From NCBI RefSeq assembly GCF_000499845.2, contig NC_023756.2, forward strand, positions 30,839,895-30,903,894: DNA of 64,000 bases, in the 5' to 3' direction. Below the pieces are notes generated by a model. The model saw nothing but the letters and a program-made list of their open reading frames with translations. It was not told where the DNA came from and did not search any database. This stretch comes from Phaseolus vulgaris (lineage: Eukaryota; Streptophyta; Magnoliopsida; Fabales; Fabaceae). The translations under genes were made by a program, and so were the position numbers. Position 1 is the first letter of the stretch. Every line of letters starts with the position of its first letter. Shown piece by piece: positions 43,606-55,109 of the stretch.

Positions 43606-43641
43606 GTTTTGCTTCTTTATCCTTTTTTTTACGCTGTTACA
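43606..43641 (-). repeat. Terminal piece of the left Tekay-like LTR
   Basis: GTTTTGCTTCTTTATCC to GCTGTTACA. Resumes the LTR cut at 28103. On the minus strand it is the LTR start TGTAACAGC, preceded by TTTCGAGGATGAAAT-type sequence that normally follows the chromodomain in Tekay elements. Confidence 0.75.
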
Positions 43642-45495
43642 TTATATCCAACTACAAAAAATTTCATCCTCGAAAATTAACTTACCAATAAAGAGACTAG
43701 GGTATCATACTCGTATCTCCTCTTCAATTTCCCAAGTGGAGTCTCTAGATATGAGATCCCACAATACTTTCACCATGGGAATACTTCTTCCACGAAGCTC
43801 TTTCACTTGTGAATCTAAAATTCTGATTGTCTACATTTCAAATGACAGATTTTCTTTCACCTGGATTAAATCAGACTCTAGAATGTGGTTGGGATCAGGT
43901 ACATACTTTCTTAGTTGGGATACATGGAAAATATTGTGAATGTTAGCTAAAGAAGGAGGCAAAGAAATTTCGTAAGCCACAGGGCCTATTCTCCTGAGAA
44001 TTTGATAAGGTCCTATGAACTTAGGAGTCAATTTCTTGGATTTCAGTGCTCTTCCTACACCAGTGATCGGTGTAACTCTCAAAAAGACATGCTCACCCGC
44101 AGAGATCTTTGATCTGCATAAGAGTTTTGCCTGCTGAGAGATGTTTTTAATCTTTCCTGAATCAGTTTGACTTTTTCATTGGTTTGTTGTATTAATTATG
44201 GTCCAATTAACACACTCTCACCATCCTCAAACCAGCACAGAGGTGTCATGCACTTTCTTCCGTACTATGCCTCAAAAGGAGCCATTCCTATGATTGCTTG
44301 GTAACTATTATTGTAGGTGAACTCTACCAATGGTAGAATTTCATCCCAACTGCCCAAATGATAAATCCTCTAAGGACTGGATAGTTCTCTCTGATTGTCC
44401 ATCAGTGTGAGGATGGTATGCTGAACTAAGTATGAGTTTAGTCCCCAAAGCTTGTTGAAGTGTTTGCCAGAATCTAGAGGTGAATCTAGGATCTCTATCA
44501 GAAATTATGCTGGTGGGTACACCATGCAATATGACTATTTCATCTATGTAAATCTGGGTCAACTTTCGCATAGAGATTCTCAAATCTATAGGTAGGAAGT
44601 GTGTCGTCTTTGTCAACCTGTCCACTATGACCCAAACAGAGTCATGCTTCCGCAAAGTACGTGGTAAGTGGGTAACAAAATCCATTGAGATACTATCCCA
44701 CTTCCACATTGGAATCTAACTGAGTTAACATGCCTCCAGGTCGTTGATGTTCAATCTTTGATTTCTGACAAGTCAAGCAAGCAACTACAAACTTAGCTAC
44801 ATCATTCTTCATGTCATGCCACCAATAAGACTTCTCCAGATCTTGATACATCTTGGTCATTCCTTGATGTAAACTGAGTTTGCTTTTATGACATTCAGAT
44901 AACACTGTTTGCTTTAGTTCATTATCCTCTGGTATGCATATTCTATTTTTGAATCTCAAAATACCATCCACTCCTAAAGAGAAGTCTTTAGCTTTGTCAG
45001 TATTTAATAAGCCCATGAAGTTCTTCAATTTTAAATCTTCCAACTACTTCTCCTTCACCATCTCCAGAAATTCATTAGTTATAACAAGTGTATTACAACT
45101 AATGCAATTTGAAGACATGGAAACCTCCAAATTCATACTCCTGAAATCTTCAATCAATGCTAGCTCTCTAATCATAAGCGACGACATTTGTATCTTTTTA
45201 CGACTCAACGCATCTGCAACAACATTTTCCTTCCCAGGATGATATATTAGCTCGAAATCATAGTCTTTTAAAAATTCAATCCATCTCCTCTGCCACATAT
45301 TAAGCTCCTTTTGATCAAACAAATACCTCAAGCTTTTATGATAACTGAACACATCAAAACTAACTCCATAAAGAAAATGTCTCCATATTTTTAAAGCAAA
45401 GACAACTGCTGTCAATTCTAGATCATGAGCTGGATAATTTCTTTCATGCACCTTTAACTGACGAGAAGCGTAGGCAACAACTTTCTTTTTCTGCA
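43642..45495 (-). pseudogene. Tekay-like RNase H, integrase and chromodomain remnant
   Basis: From right to left: RNase H with [25 protein letters not shown] and VVADALSRK (45496-45044), the integrase HHCC region (ECHKSKLSLHQGMTKMYQDL...CLTCQ), the integrase core ([41 protein letters not shown]), the C-terminal FIGPYQILRRIG, and a chromodomain-like RILDSQVKELRG...STWE followed by YPSLF. Frameshifts and stops (near 44700, 44340, 43830 and 43700) inactivate it. A chromodomain, which binds histone marks and steers integration, is the hallmark of this lineage. Confidence 0.8.
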
Positions 45496-45536
45496 TACGA
45501 AAAAAACCGCCACAATATACACTTTTTTTTGTAGTG
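45496..45536 (-). mobile_element. Terminus of a CACTA-type DNA transposon (scar)
   Basis: The minus strand begins CACTACAAAAAAAAGTG and continues TGTGGCGGTTTTTTTCG, which fits the termini of plant CACTA transposons. It ends exactly at the TTA (45537-45539) that opens the LTR copy. TTA is also present at 27361 in the uninterrupted LTR, consistent with a 3-bp target site. The rest of the transposon and the left target copy are missing. Confidence 0.6.
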
Positions 45537-46311
45537 TTAATGTACCATCAAACAACAACTCATACATTATCCCAAATGTATGACATCAATTTCATACAAT
45601 TTACATCATTCGTATATAATACATATCATTCAATCACATAACATTTAAAAATTCATATCATTTCAGAACTTTTCCAACGTCAAAAACAATATTTAACTCT
45701 CAAACTATCAAAATATAATATTTCTAAAGTTTAAATAATATATAAACAAAAACACAATATATAAACAAATAACACTCCTGCAAGAGAGATTCAATATTGG
45801 GACCACGTCCCTTCCGCATTCAGATCTTCTATCCTAGGGTGCTATAAAAAAATTAAATTTAGCTTCCCTTACCTCAATTGCTTGCTTTCCAAGCAACTTC
45901 TAGAATTTTATTCCCCACCGTCTGTATAAACTTCAAAATTTACGGGCCTAAAGCAAGTTATCCAAACAGAACAAAAATTCATTATATAGTAGAATAAGTT
46001 GAGAGGATTAAACTTCTCAACTGACTCCATCAAGATTGATGACTAAATCCTAAGGAAAAATAGAGAACAAAGGAACTTTAGAGCAAAAATGAACCTACTC
46101 TGTTTGAAAATCTGATCGGGTAGAAATGTTCCTTAACTCCTCAGCTACAGCGTGGTACTATCAAATTCTAAAATAGATGAGATATGGAGTGAGAAATTAA
46201 GAGAGAAGATAGGAGGGAGATATGGAAGGAGAAAAAACAAAGAAAGAGAATGGTGCGTGACATTGGAGACAAAGGTTATGCTTCTTTATCTTTTTTTTTT
46301 ATGCTGTTACA
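45537..46311 (-). repeat. Tekay-like LTR, partial right copy
   Basis: Matches 27361-28103 and 43611-43641 with few differences. It retains the LTR start (minus strand TGTAACAGC at 46311) and lacks the other end. It shows the pre-insertion state of the CRM target: AAAGGTTATGCTTC near 46274. Confidence 0.85.
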
Positions 46312-47660
46312 GTGAGATTGTTTATAAAAAGAAGAACTAATCTCCAATTTGTTTTTTTTTTTATTAACTTTCTCAACACTATTATTTTATAATAATTAGA
46401 TAAATTATGATATTTTTATATTTATAATAATTACCTGATTGAATAATTAAATATTTTTATTTTAATTCAAATTTAAATAAGATAAGTTAGATAAATATTT
46501 TGATATGTAATTTTATACTAATAAGTATTATAATTAATAATTTAAATAAATATTATTGTGAATTGAACATCCATCTTTCTAAGATAAATTATTACAATCG
46601 ATTTGATATATTTACTGTAGTATGACATAAATTATTATTTTTATAATAGTTGGAATATTTCCAAATGTTGAAATTTATTCATTTGATTTTTATAGATAAA
46701 AAATCAAATAAAATATTACTTCTTTATTTTTATTTTATTTTTTTATTATTTATAACGGTAAAATTACTAAATGTTTAACTTACATTTCTAACAAACCTTA
46801 TACAAAAACATATACTATAAAATGTATTACTAAATTATAATCATATTCCATAAATATTTTTGAAATATATTATTTTACACACTTTTTTTATTATTAAATA
46901 ACATTATATAAATATTATTCAATTATACTATTTTAAATCACATCTCACCTATAACAAAATGTGTATATAATCAAGAAAAATAAACTAATCCTATTCAACA
47001 TTATGTCGGCACCACTGCCGCTAATATTACTTTGGGTCAGCTAAGCGACCCCACACATAAAACAAAATTTAAATTAAATTCTAAACTTTATAAAATTCAT
47101 ACTGTCGTCAAACCTACTCAGATTAATTTTTATTCATAACATAAATTTATTGTCCCTGTTTATATTTGTTAGGCTTACACAACATAGTTTTTAATATATT
47201 TTTTTTTAATTTTTGTTTGTAACTTCTGTTTGTTTGATTAACACTAGTTTTTTTTTTTATTATTAAAAAATTATTAAATAAAAATAATTTTAAAGATAAA
47301 AAATAATTAGTTGTTATATTGACTAAATTAAATAATATTTTAGAGATTAAAATATTATTGATATCTAAATTGGTTTTTATTATTAATCAATAGTTTTTAA
47401 ATTGGTATTTTTTATATATTTTATAAAAGTTTTCATATTAGGTATCACTATGCAACTTGACATCTTAACTAGGCTAACACCTCAAGTAACAACAATATTT
47501 GTCATCACATGAAAAAAGTATTATTAAAAGAAAAAATTAAAAAAATACAAAAATATGGAGAGACTAAACCAAAACTCATATGTTAACAAAAACAATACAT
47601 AGGTAGACTATACCTATTCATAAAGAATTTTAAGAACATACTAAATGGAAGCCTATTATA
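46312..47660. other. AT-rich intergenic DNA
   Basis: Very AT-rich and without ORFs. The first 170-180 bp (GTGAGATTGTTTATAAAAAG onward) recur at 48196-48370. No mobile-element boundary is otherwise clear. Confidence 0.5.
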
Positions 47661-47867
47661 CTAATGAAATGATTCTCTATGAATAAATCCTAAATTAGTC
47701 AACTTATTCGCACACGCATTCCCTTCACGAAAAATATGAGAAACCGTAAATCTGATTTTTCCACAGTAAGTAAGACAAGTATTCCATCGATTACGAAGCA
47801 TCCAAGCAACCGTTGTCCTAATAATAAACGCAGCACAAATAGGCAGAATTACAATCCAGTCAGACAT
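47661..47867 (-). pseudogene. LINE-type RNase H fragment
   Basis: The minus-strand frame contains VSHIFREGNACANKLTNLGF, the end signature of the RNase H-like domain found in plant non-LTR retrotransposons. The catalytic part is missing upstream and the fragment is only about 68 codons. A host RNase H-like gene fragment is a less likely alternative. Confidence 0.6.
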
Positions 47868-49376
47868 TAGTAAGTCTCATCTTTTGATCTTCCTCTATCA
47901 AGATTTTAATTACCAATTTTAGAATATCAATAATTGATAGTTAAAATTTTGGTAGCTAATTAGATACCAATTTAAAATCTATTTATCAATAATAGAACTA
48001 ATTTAAATATCAATAATTATTTAGTTTTTAAAATATTATTAAATTTAATCTATACAACTAATTATTTTTAATGTTTAATAAAATTGATTTTTATTTAATT
48101 ATTTTGGTATATTTATTTTTGTCTCCACTTTCATAGGTTTTGAGATGATGCTATTAGTCTGATGTATATCTTTTAGTTAATTAACGTTATTTTTGTAGTG
48201 AGATTGTTTATAAAAAGAATTTGAAAATTGTTTTCTTTTTATTTTCTTATTTGTGATTTTCTCAACAGTATGGTGATATAATAATTAGATAAATTATGAT
48301 ATTTTTATATTTATAATGATTACCTGACTGAATAATAAAATATTTTAATTTTAATTTAAATAAGATAAATATATATATATATATACTATTTCTCTCATAC
48401 ATTGTAATTTTTAGAAAATTGCATTTATCGAAATATATTAGTGTTCTTAAACAATTACGAAAAGTATAATAAATGTTATGGTTGTCTTATATATTTCTTT
48501 TGTAACCCTTTAATGGGTTAGAAAATTATGTGTACAATCACATCAAATTTAGAATATGAAACAATTGCATAGACTTTGAAATTACAAGTCTTCCCAAAAT
48601 TTATATAAAGAAAAATTAAACTTCTGTTTTTCCATGCTTTTGGTAAAATTCCATGATTTTATGTAGACTTTTCTCAATATAGTTTCGTCTTTTTGTTATG
48701 CAACTAATATGATTGGAAGAGTGAAAAGGAATTAAGAAGAAAAAAAGGTTTGACATTTGATTTTTTTTTTAAAAGTATCACTAAAATAACATGCAAAAAA
48801 AAAAGCCAGTCACAAATATCACTAAACAATCAGTTAAAAACATGAAAAATAATGAGATTTTATAAAAGAAATAGACATAATTTTCTAACTTATCCTTTCG
48901 CCATTTAAAGAAATTAAGCAATCACATAAATTAAAGTAAAACAAATGCAAACATTTAAAATTTCAGTATAGGTAGAATTGAAGGAAACTTCATTTCTAGT
49001 ACTTTTGTAAAAACCGTGTCTGTGCACGTTTTTCTAAACAAACATTTGTTAGTGAAATTTAGAAATACTCTAAGGTGAACCTCATATATAATTTAGTGGA
49101 ACAATAATATAATATTTTTATGGAAGTTAGAAAATGATAACAAAAATAATAGTGGCATGGAAAAATATATCATATATTTAAATTATATAAATAGAAGAAT
49201 ACAAAATAATACATTTCGTTGAAATATAGGCTAAAGAAATACCCAGAAGTGTGATAAGATATTTATATTTGTATAAAAATAAAAGGGTGTTAGAATATAT
49301 CTCTACAGTGTGTGGAAGAGTCATTAATGCTTAAACAGTTGTTTCATATTATATCAGCCACTTCATAATAATAATA
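47868..49376. other. AT-rich DNA upstream of the RLP pseudogene
   Basis: Contains the second copy of the 46312 repeat (48196-48370), a TA microsatellite near 48368-48386, and possibly the old promoter of the RLP gene. There is no TATA box I would single out in this composition. Confidence 0.4.
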
Positions 49377-52182
49377 ATGCTTTCTTGTTATCTTTATGCA
49401 CTTCTCCTTCTTTTCCTTTTCTTCCATCTTGCATCTTCCATTCACCCATTCAACAATACCTCACAAATAAAGTACATTATTGAAAAGGAGAGACACGCAC
49501 TCCTCCACTTCAAACATGGCCTCATATTCCTTCGACATGCTGTCTACATGGAGGGATACTGACAACAGTCGAGATTGTTGTAAAAAGAAAGACATTCAAT
49601 TCAATGCGATCATCAAACAGGTCATGTAACCATCCTTAGTCTCCCTGGTCAGCGACCAAAAGTTTGAAAGGTATAATCAATATCACTTCATTGTTTTTCT
49701 TGCAAAATATTCAACATTTGGATCTCAACAACAATTATTTTTTAAGGAGTGGCATTCCACAACTCATGGGTGGGCTCACTTACCAATTTAAGATATCTCA
49801 ATCTCTCATTTTATGGTTTTGGTGGGAGCATTCCTACCCAACTTGGAAGCCTTACACATTTAAGGTATCTCGATCTCAGTTTCAATAAACTTGACGGGAA
49901 ACTCCCTTATCAACTTACAAATCTGTCACTATTGAGGTATCTTGATCTTGGAAGAAATTCATTTTCTCGAGCACTCCCTTTCCAGGTTGGGAATCTTCCT
50001 TTATTGCACACTCTTAGACTTGCTGGCAATTTTGGTGTTAAACCTAAGGATGCAGAATGGTTGTCTAATCTCTCTTACCTAACAAATCTTTCCTTGTATT
50101 ATTTGCATAATCTTGATTGGTTGCAATTATTTTTCCAAACTTAAGAGAGTTGAGGCTAGTTGATTGTTCTCTTTCATATACCCATATACAATCCCTGTTT
50201 TATTCATATTCAAATTTCTCAACTTCTCTTACCATCCTTGATCTTTCTTATAATATGCTTACATCTTCAACATTTCAATTATTGTCAAACTTTAGCCTTA
50301 ATCTTCAACAACTTTATCTTTCTCATAATAACATTCTTTTGTCATATGCTCTCCACTCAAATCTTCCTTCTCTTGTGGCCCTTGACCTTTCTTATAATAA
50401 TATGACATCATTGGTCTTTCAAGGTAGTTTCAACTTCAGTTCAAAACTTCAAAATTTTTATTTGGAAAATTGTAGTCTAAGGGACGATAGTTTTCTCATG
50501 TCAGCTTTTTCAATCACAAATTCTTCATCTTCTCTCATCTCCCTTGACATCTCCTCAAATTTGTTCAAATCATCATCCATATTTTACTGGCTCTTCAACT
50601 CCACTACCAATCTTCGTGCGCTTTACATTAATGATAACGTGTTAGAAGGTCCCATTCTAGATGGATCGGGAAAAGTAATAAACTCTCTTGAAGTTCTTGA
50701 CCTCTCTGCTAACAAACTGCAAGGCGAAATTCCATATTTCTTTGGAAACATGTGCACATTGCATTTGTTACACCTTTCAAATAACAAGTTGAGTGGAGAA
50801 ATTTCTAACTTCTTTCAAAATTCTTCATGGTGCAACAGACACGTGTTTCAGAGTTTGGATTTATCTGATAACCAGATTACTGGCATGCTACCTGCAAGTA
50901 TTGGATTGCTATCTGAATTGGAAGTTTTGTTGTTGGATGAAAATCATTTGGAGGGTGACCTCACCGAATCCCATCTTTCCAATTTTTCCAAATTAAGGTA
51001 CTTAGCTTTGTCAGAGAACTCTCTGTCTCTAAAAATAGTCCCTAACTGGGTTCCTCCTTTTCAAATAATAAAAATTAAACTAAGATCTTGCAAGTTGGGC
51101 CCCATTTTTCCTACTTGGCTCCAGACTCAAAGTCGGTTAAATGAACTTGACATTTCAGATAATGGGCTTAATGGCTCAGTACCAGGATGGTTTTGGAATA
51201 ACTTGCAAAATATGATAATTTTGAATATGTCTCACAACAATCTCACTGGTGCAATTCCTAGTATATCAGTGAAGCTTCTCAATAGACCGTATATCAATAT
51301 GAATTCATTGTGAAGCTCGGATACGCCAAAAATCAGGCCGTTTGCGCTTCCGACACGTCGCGACACGAATACACGGCGGGTGCGTGCACGGTGTCGGATG
51401 CAGCTGTATGGGCTGGATACGGCCTGCTTCCAGGACACACTGGAGGAGACGCGGTCCACTCCTTAGACAGGTCGGAGGGGACGCGGTTCACTCTAAACCT
51501 TTATTTCACATAAAATCTTAACTAACGTCTTAAATAAAACTCTTATTTCAGAAAATCTTAACTAAGATCTCAAATAAATTATAATTAGAACCAGTAACAG
51601 AGCATTGGTGAAAAGTAGAAGGCGTAAAGTGGTCAGCATAGGAAGAAGAAGTCAAATCACTTTGAAGGCAAAGTTCCGTCGTTTTTACTACAAGCTTCAC
51701 AGTTGAGGCTTTCTAACAACAAATTTTCAGACTTGTTTTCATTCATATGTGACCAAAGAACCTCTCCAATGGTCATTTTAGATTTATCAAATAATCAATT
51801 GAAGGGACACCTTCCAGATTGTTGGAAATTTGTAGATCGGTTACTGTGTCTTGATTTAAGCAACAATAAATTGTCGGGGAGGATTCCTGTGTCCATGGGC
51901 AGTCTTATTCAATTGGAAGCCTTGGTCTTACGAAACAATAACCTAACGGGTGAATTAGCTTCCACTTTAAAGAATTGCAGCAATTTATTTATGTTGGATG
52001 TGGGTGAAAATATGTTGTCCGGTCCAATATCATCATGGATAGGAGAAATCATGCAGCAGTTGATAATCTTGATCATGCGAGAGAATCACTTTTCTGGAAG
52101 TCTTCCTATTCAACTTTGTTATTTGAAGCATGTTCAATTCGTGGATCTTTCGAGAAATATGTTATCAAAAGGTATAAGAAAA
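49377..52182 (+). pseudogene. LRR receptor-like protein (RLP) pseudogene
   Basis: A hydrophobic signal peptide (LYALLLLFLFFHLAS) is followed by the LRR N-terminal cap with ERHALLHFKHGL, then about 20 leucine-rich repeats, for example LRYLDLSFNKLDGKLPYQL and LEVLDLSANKLQGEIPYFFG. Proteins of this family (EIX2/Cf-type) sit in the plasma membrane and sense extracellular elicitors. Breaks: a frameshift after 49554 with stops before 49660, further frameshifts near 49750 and 50110, a 344-bp insertion at 51308-51651, and loss of everything after 52182, where an Ale-like Copia element inserted. The last LRRs, membrane helix and tail would lie beyond that element, outside the window. Confidence 0.85.
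51308..51651. mobile_element. Unidentified GC-rich insertion in the RLP pseudogene
   Basis: The LRR frame stops at AAT TCA (51302-51307) and resumes at AAT CAC (51655). TCA stands on both sides (51305-51307 and 51652-51654), so a 3-bp target duplication is likely. The first 190 bp are GC-rich with GACACG/CGACACG motifs. The rest is AT-rich with a 42-bp-spaced imperfect repeat starting TTATTTCA at 51501 and 51543. No terminal inverted repeats or ORF. The class is unknown. Confidence 0.65.
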
Positions 52183-52187
52183 TGATA

Positions 52188-52423
52188 TGTAAGAAAAATA
52201 TATATTTCTTATTCTCTTGTGTGTATTTACATCACTCAATGTATAGCAAATATATACAAGTGTATGGAGACTTTCTCTCTCCAAATTACAACCTAATCAT
52301 GATTCTATAATTATTAAATTAATTACATAATATTGTGTACAATATCACATAATATTGCATAATATCATACAATAATTTCATACAATAATTGTGTATAATT
52401 TGATAATTATTATTTCCTTAATA
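52188..52423 (-). repeat. 3' LTR of the Ale-like Copia element
   Basis: The plus strand starts TGTAAGAAAAATAT and ends TTCCTTAATA. The terminal CA appears as TA, probably a mutation. The polypurine-like CTTCAGGGAGAA (minus strand) precedes it. 236 bp. Confidence 0.7.
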
Positions 52424-52429
52424 TTCTCC

Positions 52430-54478
52430 CTGAAGTTGGTAGGTGAAGATCATGAACCCCAAACTTGTGTCGCAGCGTCAAAAACTGTTCCTTGCCGAGT
52501 GCCTTCGTAAAAATATCTGCGAGTTGATACTGGGTCGGTACATATGAAGGACTGATTATCCCAACTTGTAATTTTTCTCGCACAATATGACAGTCTATCT
52601 TAATGTGTTTTGTGCGTTCATGAAATACTGGGTTTGCTGCTATATGTAATGCTGCTTGATTGTCACAGAAAAGTTGAGTTGGCAAGTTACATAACACCTT
52701 TAAATCCTGCAACAAATATCGCAACCAAACTATCTCCAAACAAGTATTGGCCATCGCGCGGTATTCTGCTTCCGCGGAGGATCTTGATACGTTTGTTTGT
52801 TTTTTTTTTTTATTTCCATAAAATAATAGAGGGACCAAGAAAAATACAATACCCAGATACTGATCTCCGAGTTGTCTGACAACCTCCCCAGTCTGAGTCG
52901 CAATAAGCTGTCAATGTCAAATTGTTCTCAGCGGGCAATAACAATCCTTGTCCCGGTGATCCTTTTATGTACTTTAGGACTCGAATTGCAGCATCCCAAT
53001 GAGGTTTCCGTGGAGCCTGTATATATTGACTTAGGGTCCAAACAGAAAATACTATATCAGGCCGAGTAACCGTGAGGTATATCATTCGTCCCACAAGTCG
53101 CCTGTATTTGACTGGATCCTTTAACAACTCTCCACCGTCTGGTGTGAGTTTTAAGTTTTGCTCCATTGGAAATTTGTCTGGACGAGCACCTGTGAGTCCC
53201 GTATCCTGCAAAATATCAAGTGCATATTTTCTTTGTGACATGTAAATTCCAGCTTTGGAACGGGAAAATTCGATCCCTCGAAAATATTTTAAGTCTCGAA
53301 GATCTTTAATGCGAAATTGTTGTAAAAGACAGTCTTTAACACGCTGAATTTCTGTCAAATCATTTCCTGTCAAGAGAATATCATCCACATAAATTAAAAG
53401 AGCAGTAAATGATGAGTTATTCTGTCTTGTGAATAGAGAGTAGTCTGTCTTGGACTGTTGAAATCCTGCAGATTTAATCACATGAGAAAATGTTGAAAAC
53501 CATGTCCGGGATGCCTGTTTAAGACTATAAAGGGATTTGTTGAGTCGACATACAATGTTCTCCCCTGTCGATGATGCCCAGGTGGCAAGTTCATGTAAAT
53601 AATTTCATGCAATGTGCCATGTAAGAAGGCATTTTGCACATCCAGCTGGTGAGTAAACCAATTTCTAGCTGCTGCAATGGTGAGGAGACACCTCAAAGTT
53701 GTTAATTTTGCTGTTGGTGAAAAAGTTTCAGAATAGTCAACACCTTCAATCTGAGTATACCCCTTTGCGACAAGGCGCGCCTTATATCTATCGACGCTAC
53801 CATCTGAGTTGTACTTTATTTTATAGACCCATTTGCATCCGATGGGTTTCTGCCCAGTGGGTAATGGTGTCAAGGTCCACGTTTGATTTAGCTGCAAGGC
53901 GGAAAGCTCTTCGTCCATTGCTTTTTGCCAATTTGGATCAAGGATAGCTTGAGCATAAGTGTGAGATTCTTTGGTGGCTGTGATATTAGCAAGATATGCA
54001 CTATGTGTAGAAGAAAATCATGAATTAGAAACAAAATGATGCATAGGATACCTAGTTCCATTCGGTCGATCTTGGGCAGTGGTTGAATGATTGGCTTGGG
54101 ATCCCGTTACGTAGTCTTGAAGCCAGGAAGGTGGGGTTGATGTGCGACTTGATCTTCGAACAGGAAGGTTGGCTGGAGAAGGTTCGGTAATAGGTGTTGG
54201 AGAAGGTTCAGTAATGGGTGCAGGACTTCCTGGCGTGTGAGAAGAGGGTTGATCTGCTGAAGGTTCACTAGGAGAAGATGGTGGATCAAAGGAATGTTGG
54301 ACAGGAGTGGGTAAGTCAATGTCAATGGCGGGCAAAATATCTGGTAATGGATGCGAGGATTGCGTCTAAGAGTGTTGACAGAATGGGAAAACACTTTCAT
54401 GGAAGGTGACATCCCGACTTGTAAAAAAAGTACCTGTATCTATATCAAATAATTTGTATGCTTTTTGACTGTGAGGAT
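52430..54478 (-). pseudogene. Copia RT-RNase H and integrase tail, broken
   Basis: From right to left: the end of integrase (YKLFDIDTGTFFTSRDVTFH...VFPF), a Pro/Ser-rich linker, RT starting with [20 protein letters not shown] and [18 protein letters not shown], the LLIYVDDILLTGND motif, then RNase H with [19 protein letters not shown], the [14 protein letters not shown] segment and [10 protein letters not shown]. Frameshifts near 53480-53560 and 52830, and stops near 54010 and 54370, break it. Expression of an active enzyme is not expected. Confidence 0.85.
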
Positions 54479-55006
54479 TGTTGGGTCTATTAGTGTCTAA
54501 GTTCAAGAGGGGAGGGGTGAATTGAGCTTATAAAAATTTTCGCAAGAACACACAATTTTTCAGTATTCCAGAGGCAAAAAGAACAGATTGTTTTTACATG
54601 AAACAGATTGATTCTTCAGAGCAGTATTGGCACAATTTGAATTTTGCTCACAGTAAAATTGTGATCAACAGAGAATTAGAACAGAACCAAATCAGTTTAA
54701 TATTCTTGGCTAAAGAGTCATATTGGGCCTTTTTCTTCTCAGTTTCACTCCATTCAGACCAAGGATTCTTTATTGTTTCATCTTTGACAACCTGCATAGG
54801 TATAAAAGGTCCACTGACCACTGCATCCCAGATTCCCATGTCAATAGATTCCATAAAGATCTTCATCCTGATTTTCCAAAAAGCATAGTTAACACCACCA
54901 AACATAGGAGGTCTATTAATAGATGCACCTTCAGCAAAAGGCATTTTAAACTCAGACATCATACACACACTTGAGCAAAATACAAGCCCTAGCTCTTGAT
55001 ACCAAT
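54479..55006 (-). mobile_element. Truncated tandem tail: PBS and gag start fused to an LTR end
   Basis: 55006-54700 is practically identical to 63664-63358 (PBS plus gag N-terminus). At the ATATT near 54695-54700 it switches to LTR sequence equal to 55007-55227 with about four differences. The middle LTR thus serves as 3' LTR of one unit and 5' LTR of the next. Confidence 0.85.
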
Positions 55007-55109
55007 TGTTGGGTCTATTAGTGTCTAAGTTCAAGAGGGGAGGGGTGAATTGAGCTTATAAAAATTTTCGCAAGAACACACAATTTTTCAGTATTCCATA
55101 GGAAAAAAG

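Larger units (their letters stand above)
26725..46311 (-). mobile_element. Tekay/Del-like chromovirus, internally deleted and split
   Basis: One LTR copy occupies 26725-28103 plus 43606-43641. A second, partial copy is 45537-46311. The two match closely from TTAACGTACCATCAAAC onward. Between them (43642-45495) only chromodomain, integrase and RNase H remain on the minus strand. RT, protease, gag, PBS and the U5 side of the right LTR are lost. The CRM-like element 28104-43605 sits inside the left LTR. Flanks ATAAC (left) and GTGAG (right) do not match, so the two ends may not derive from one clean insertion. Confidence 0.65.

Noticed and set aside
46312..46316. GTGAG as the target duplication of the Tekay-like element
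   Set aside because: The left flank of the other LTR (ATAAC at 26720-26724) does not match, and no GTGAG was found next to it, so I do not claim a duplication.
51232..51513. Small open frames across the GC-rich insert
   Set aside because: They cross the insertion boundary or read GACACG repeats. No domain is recognisable.
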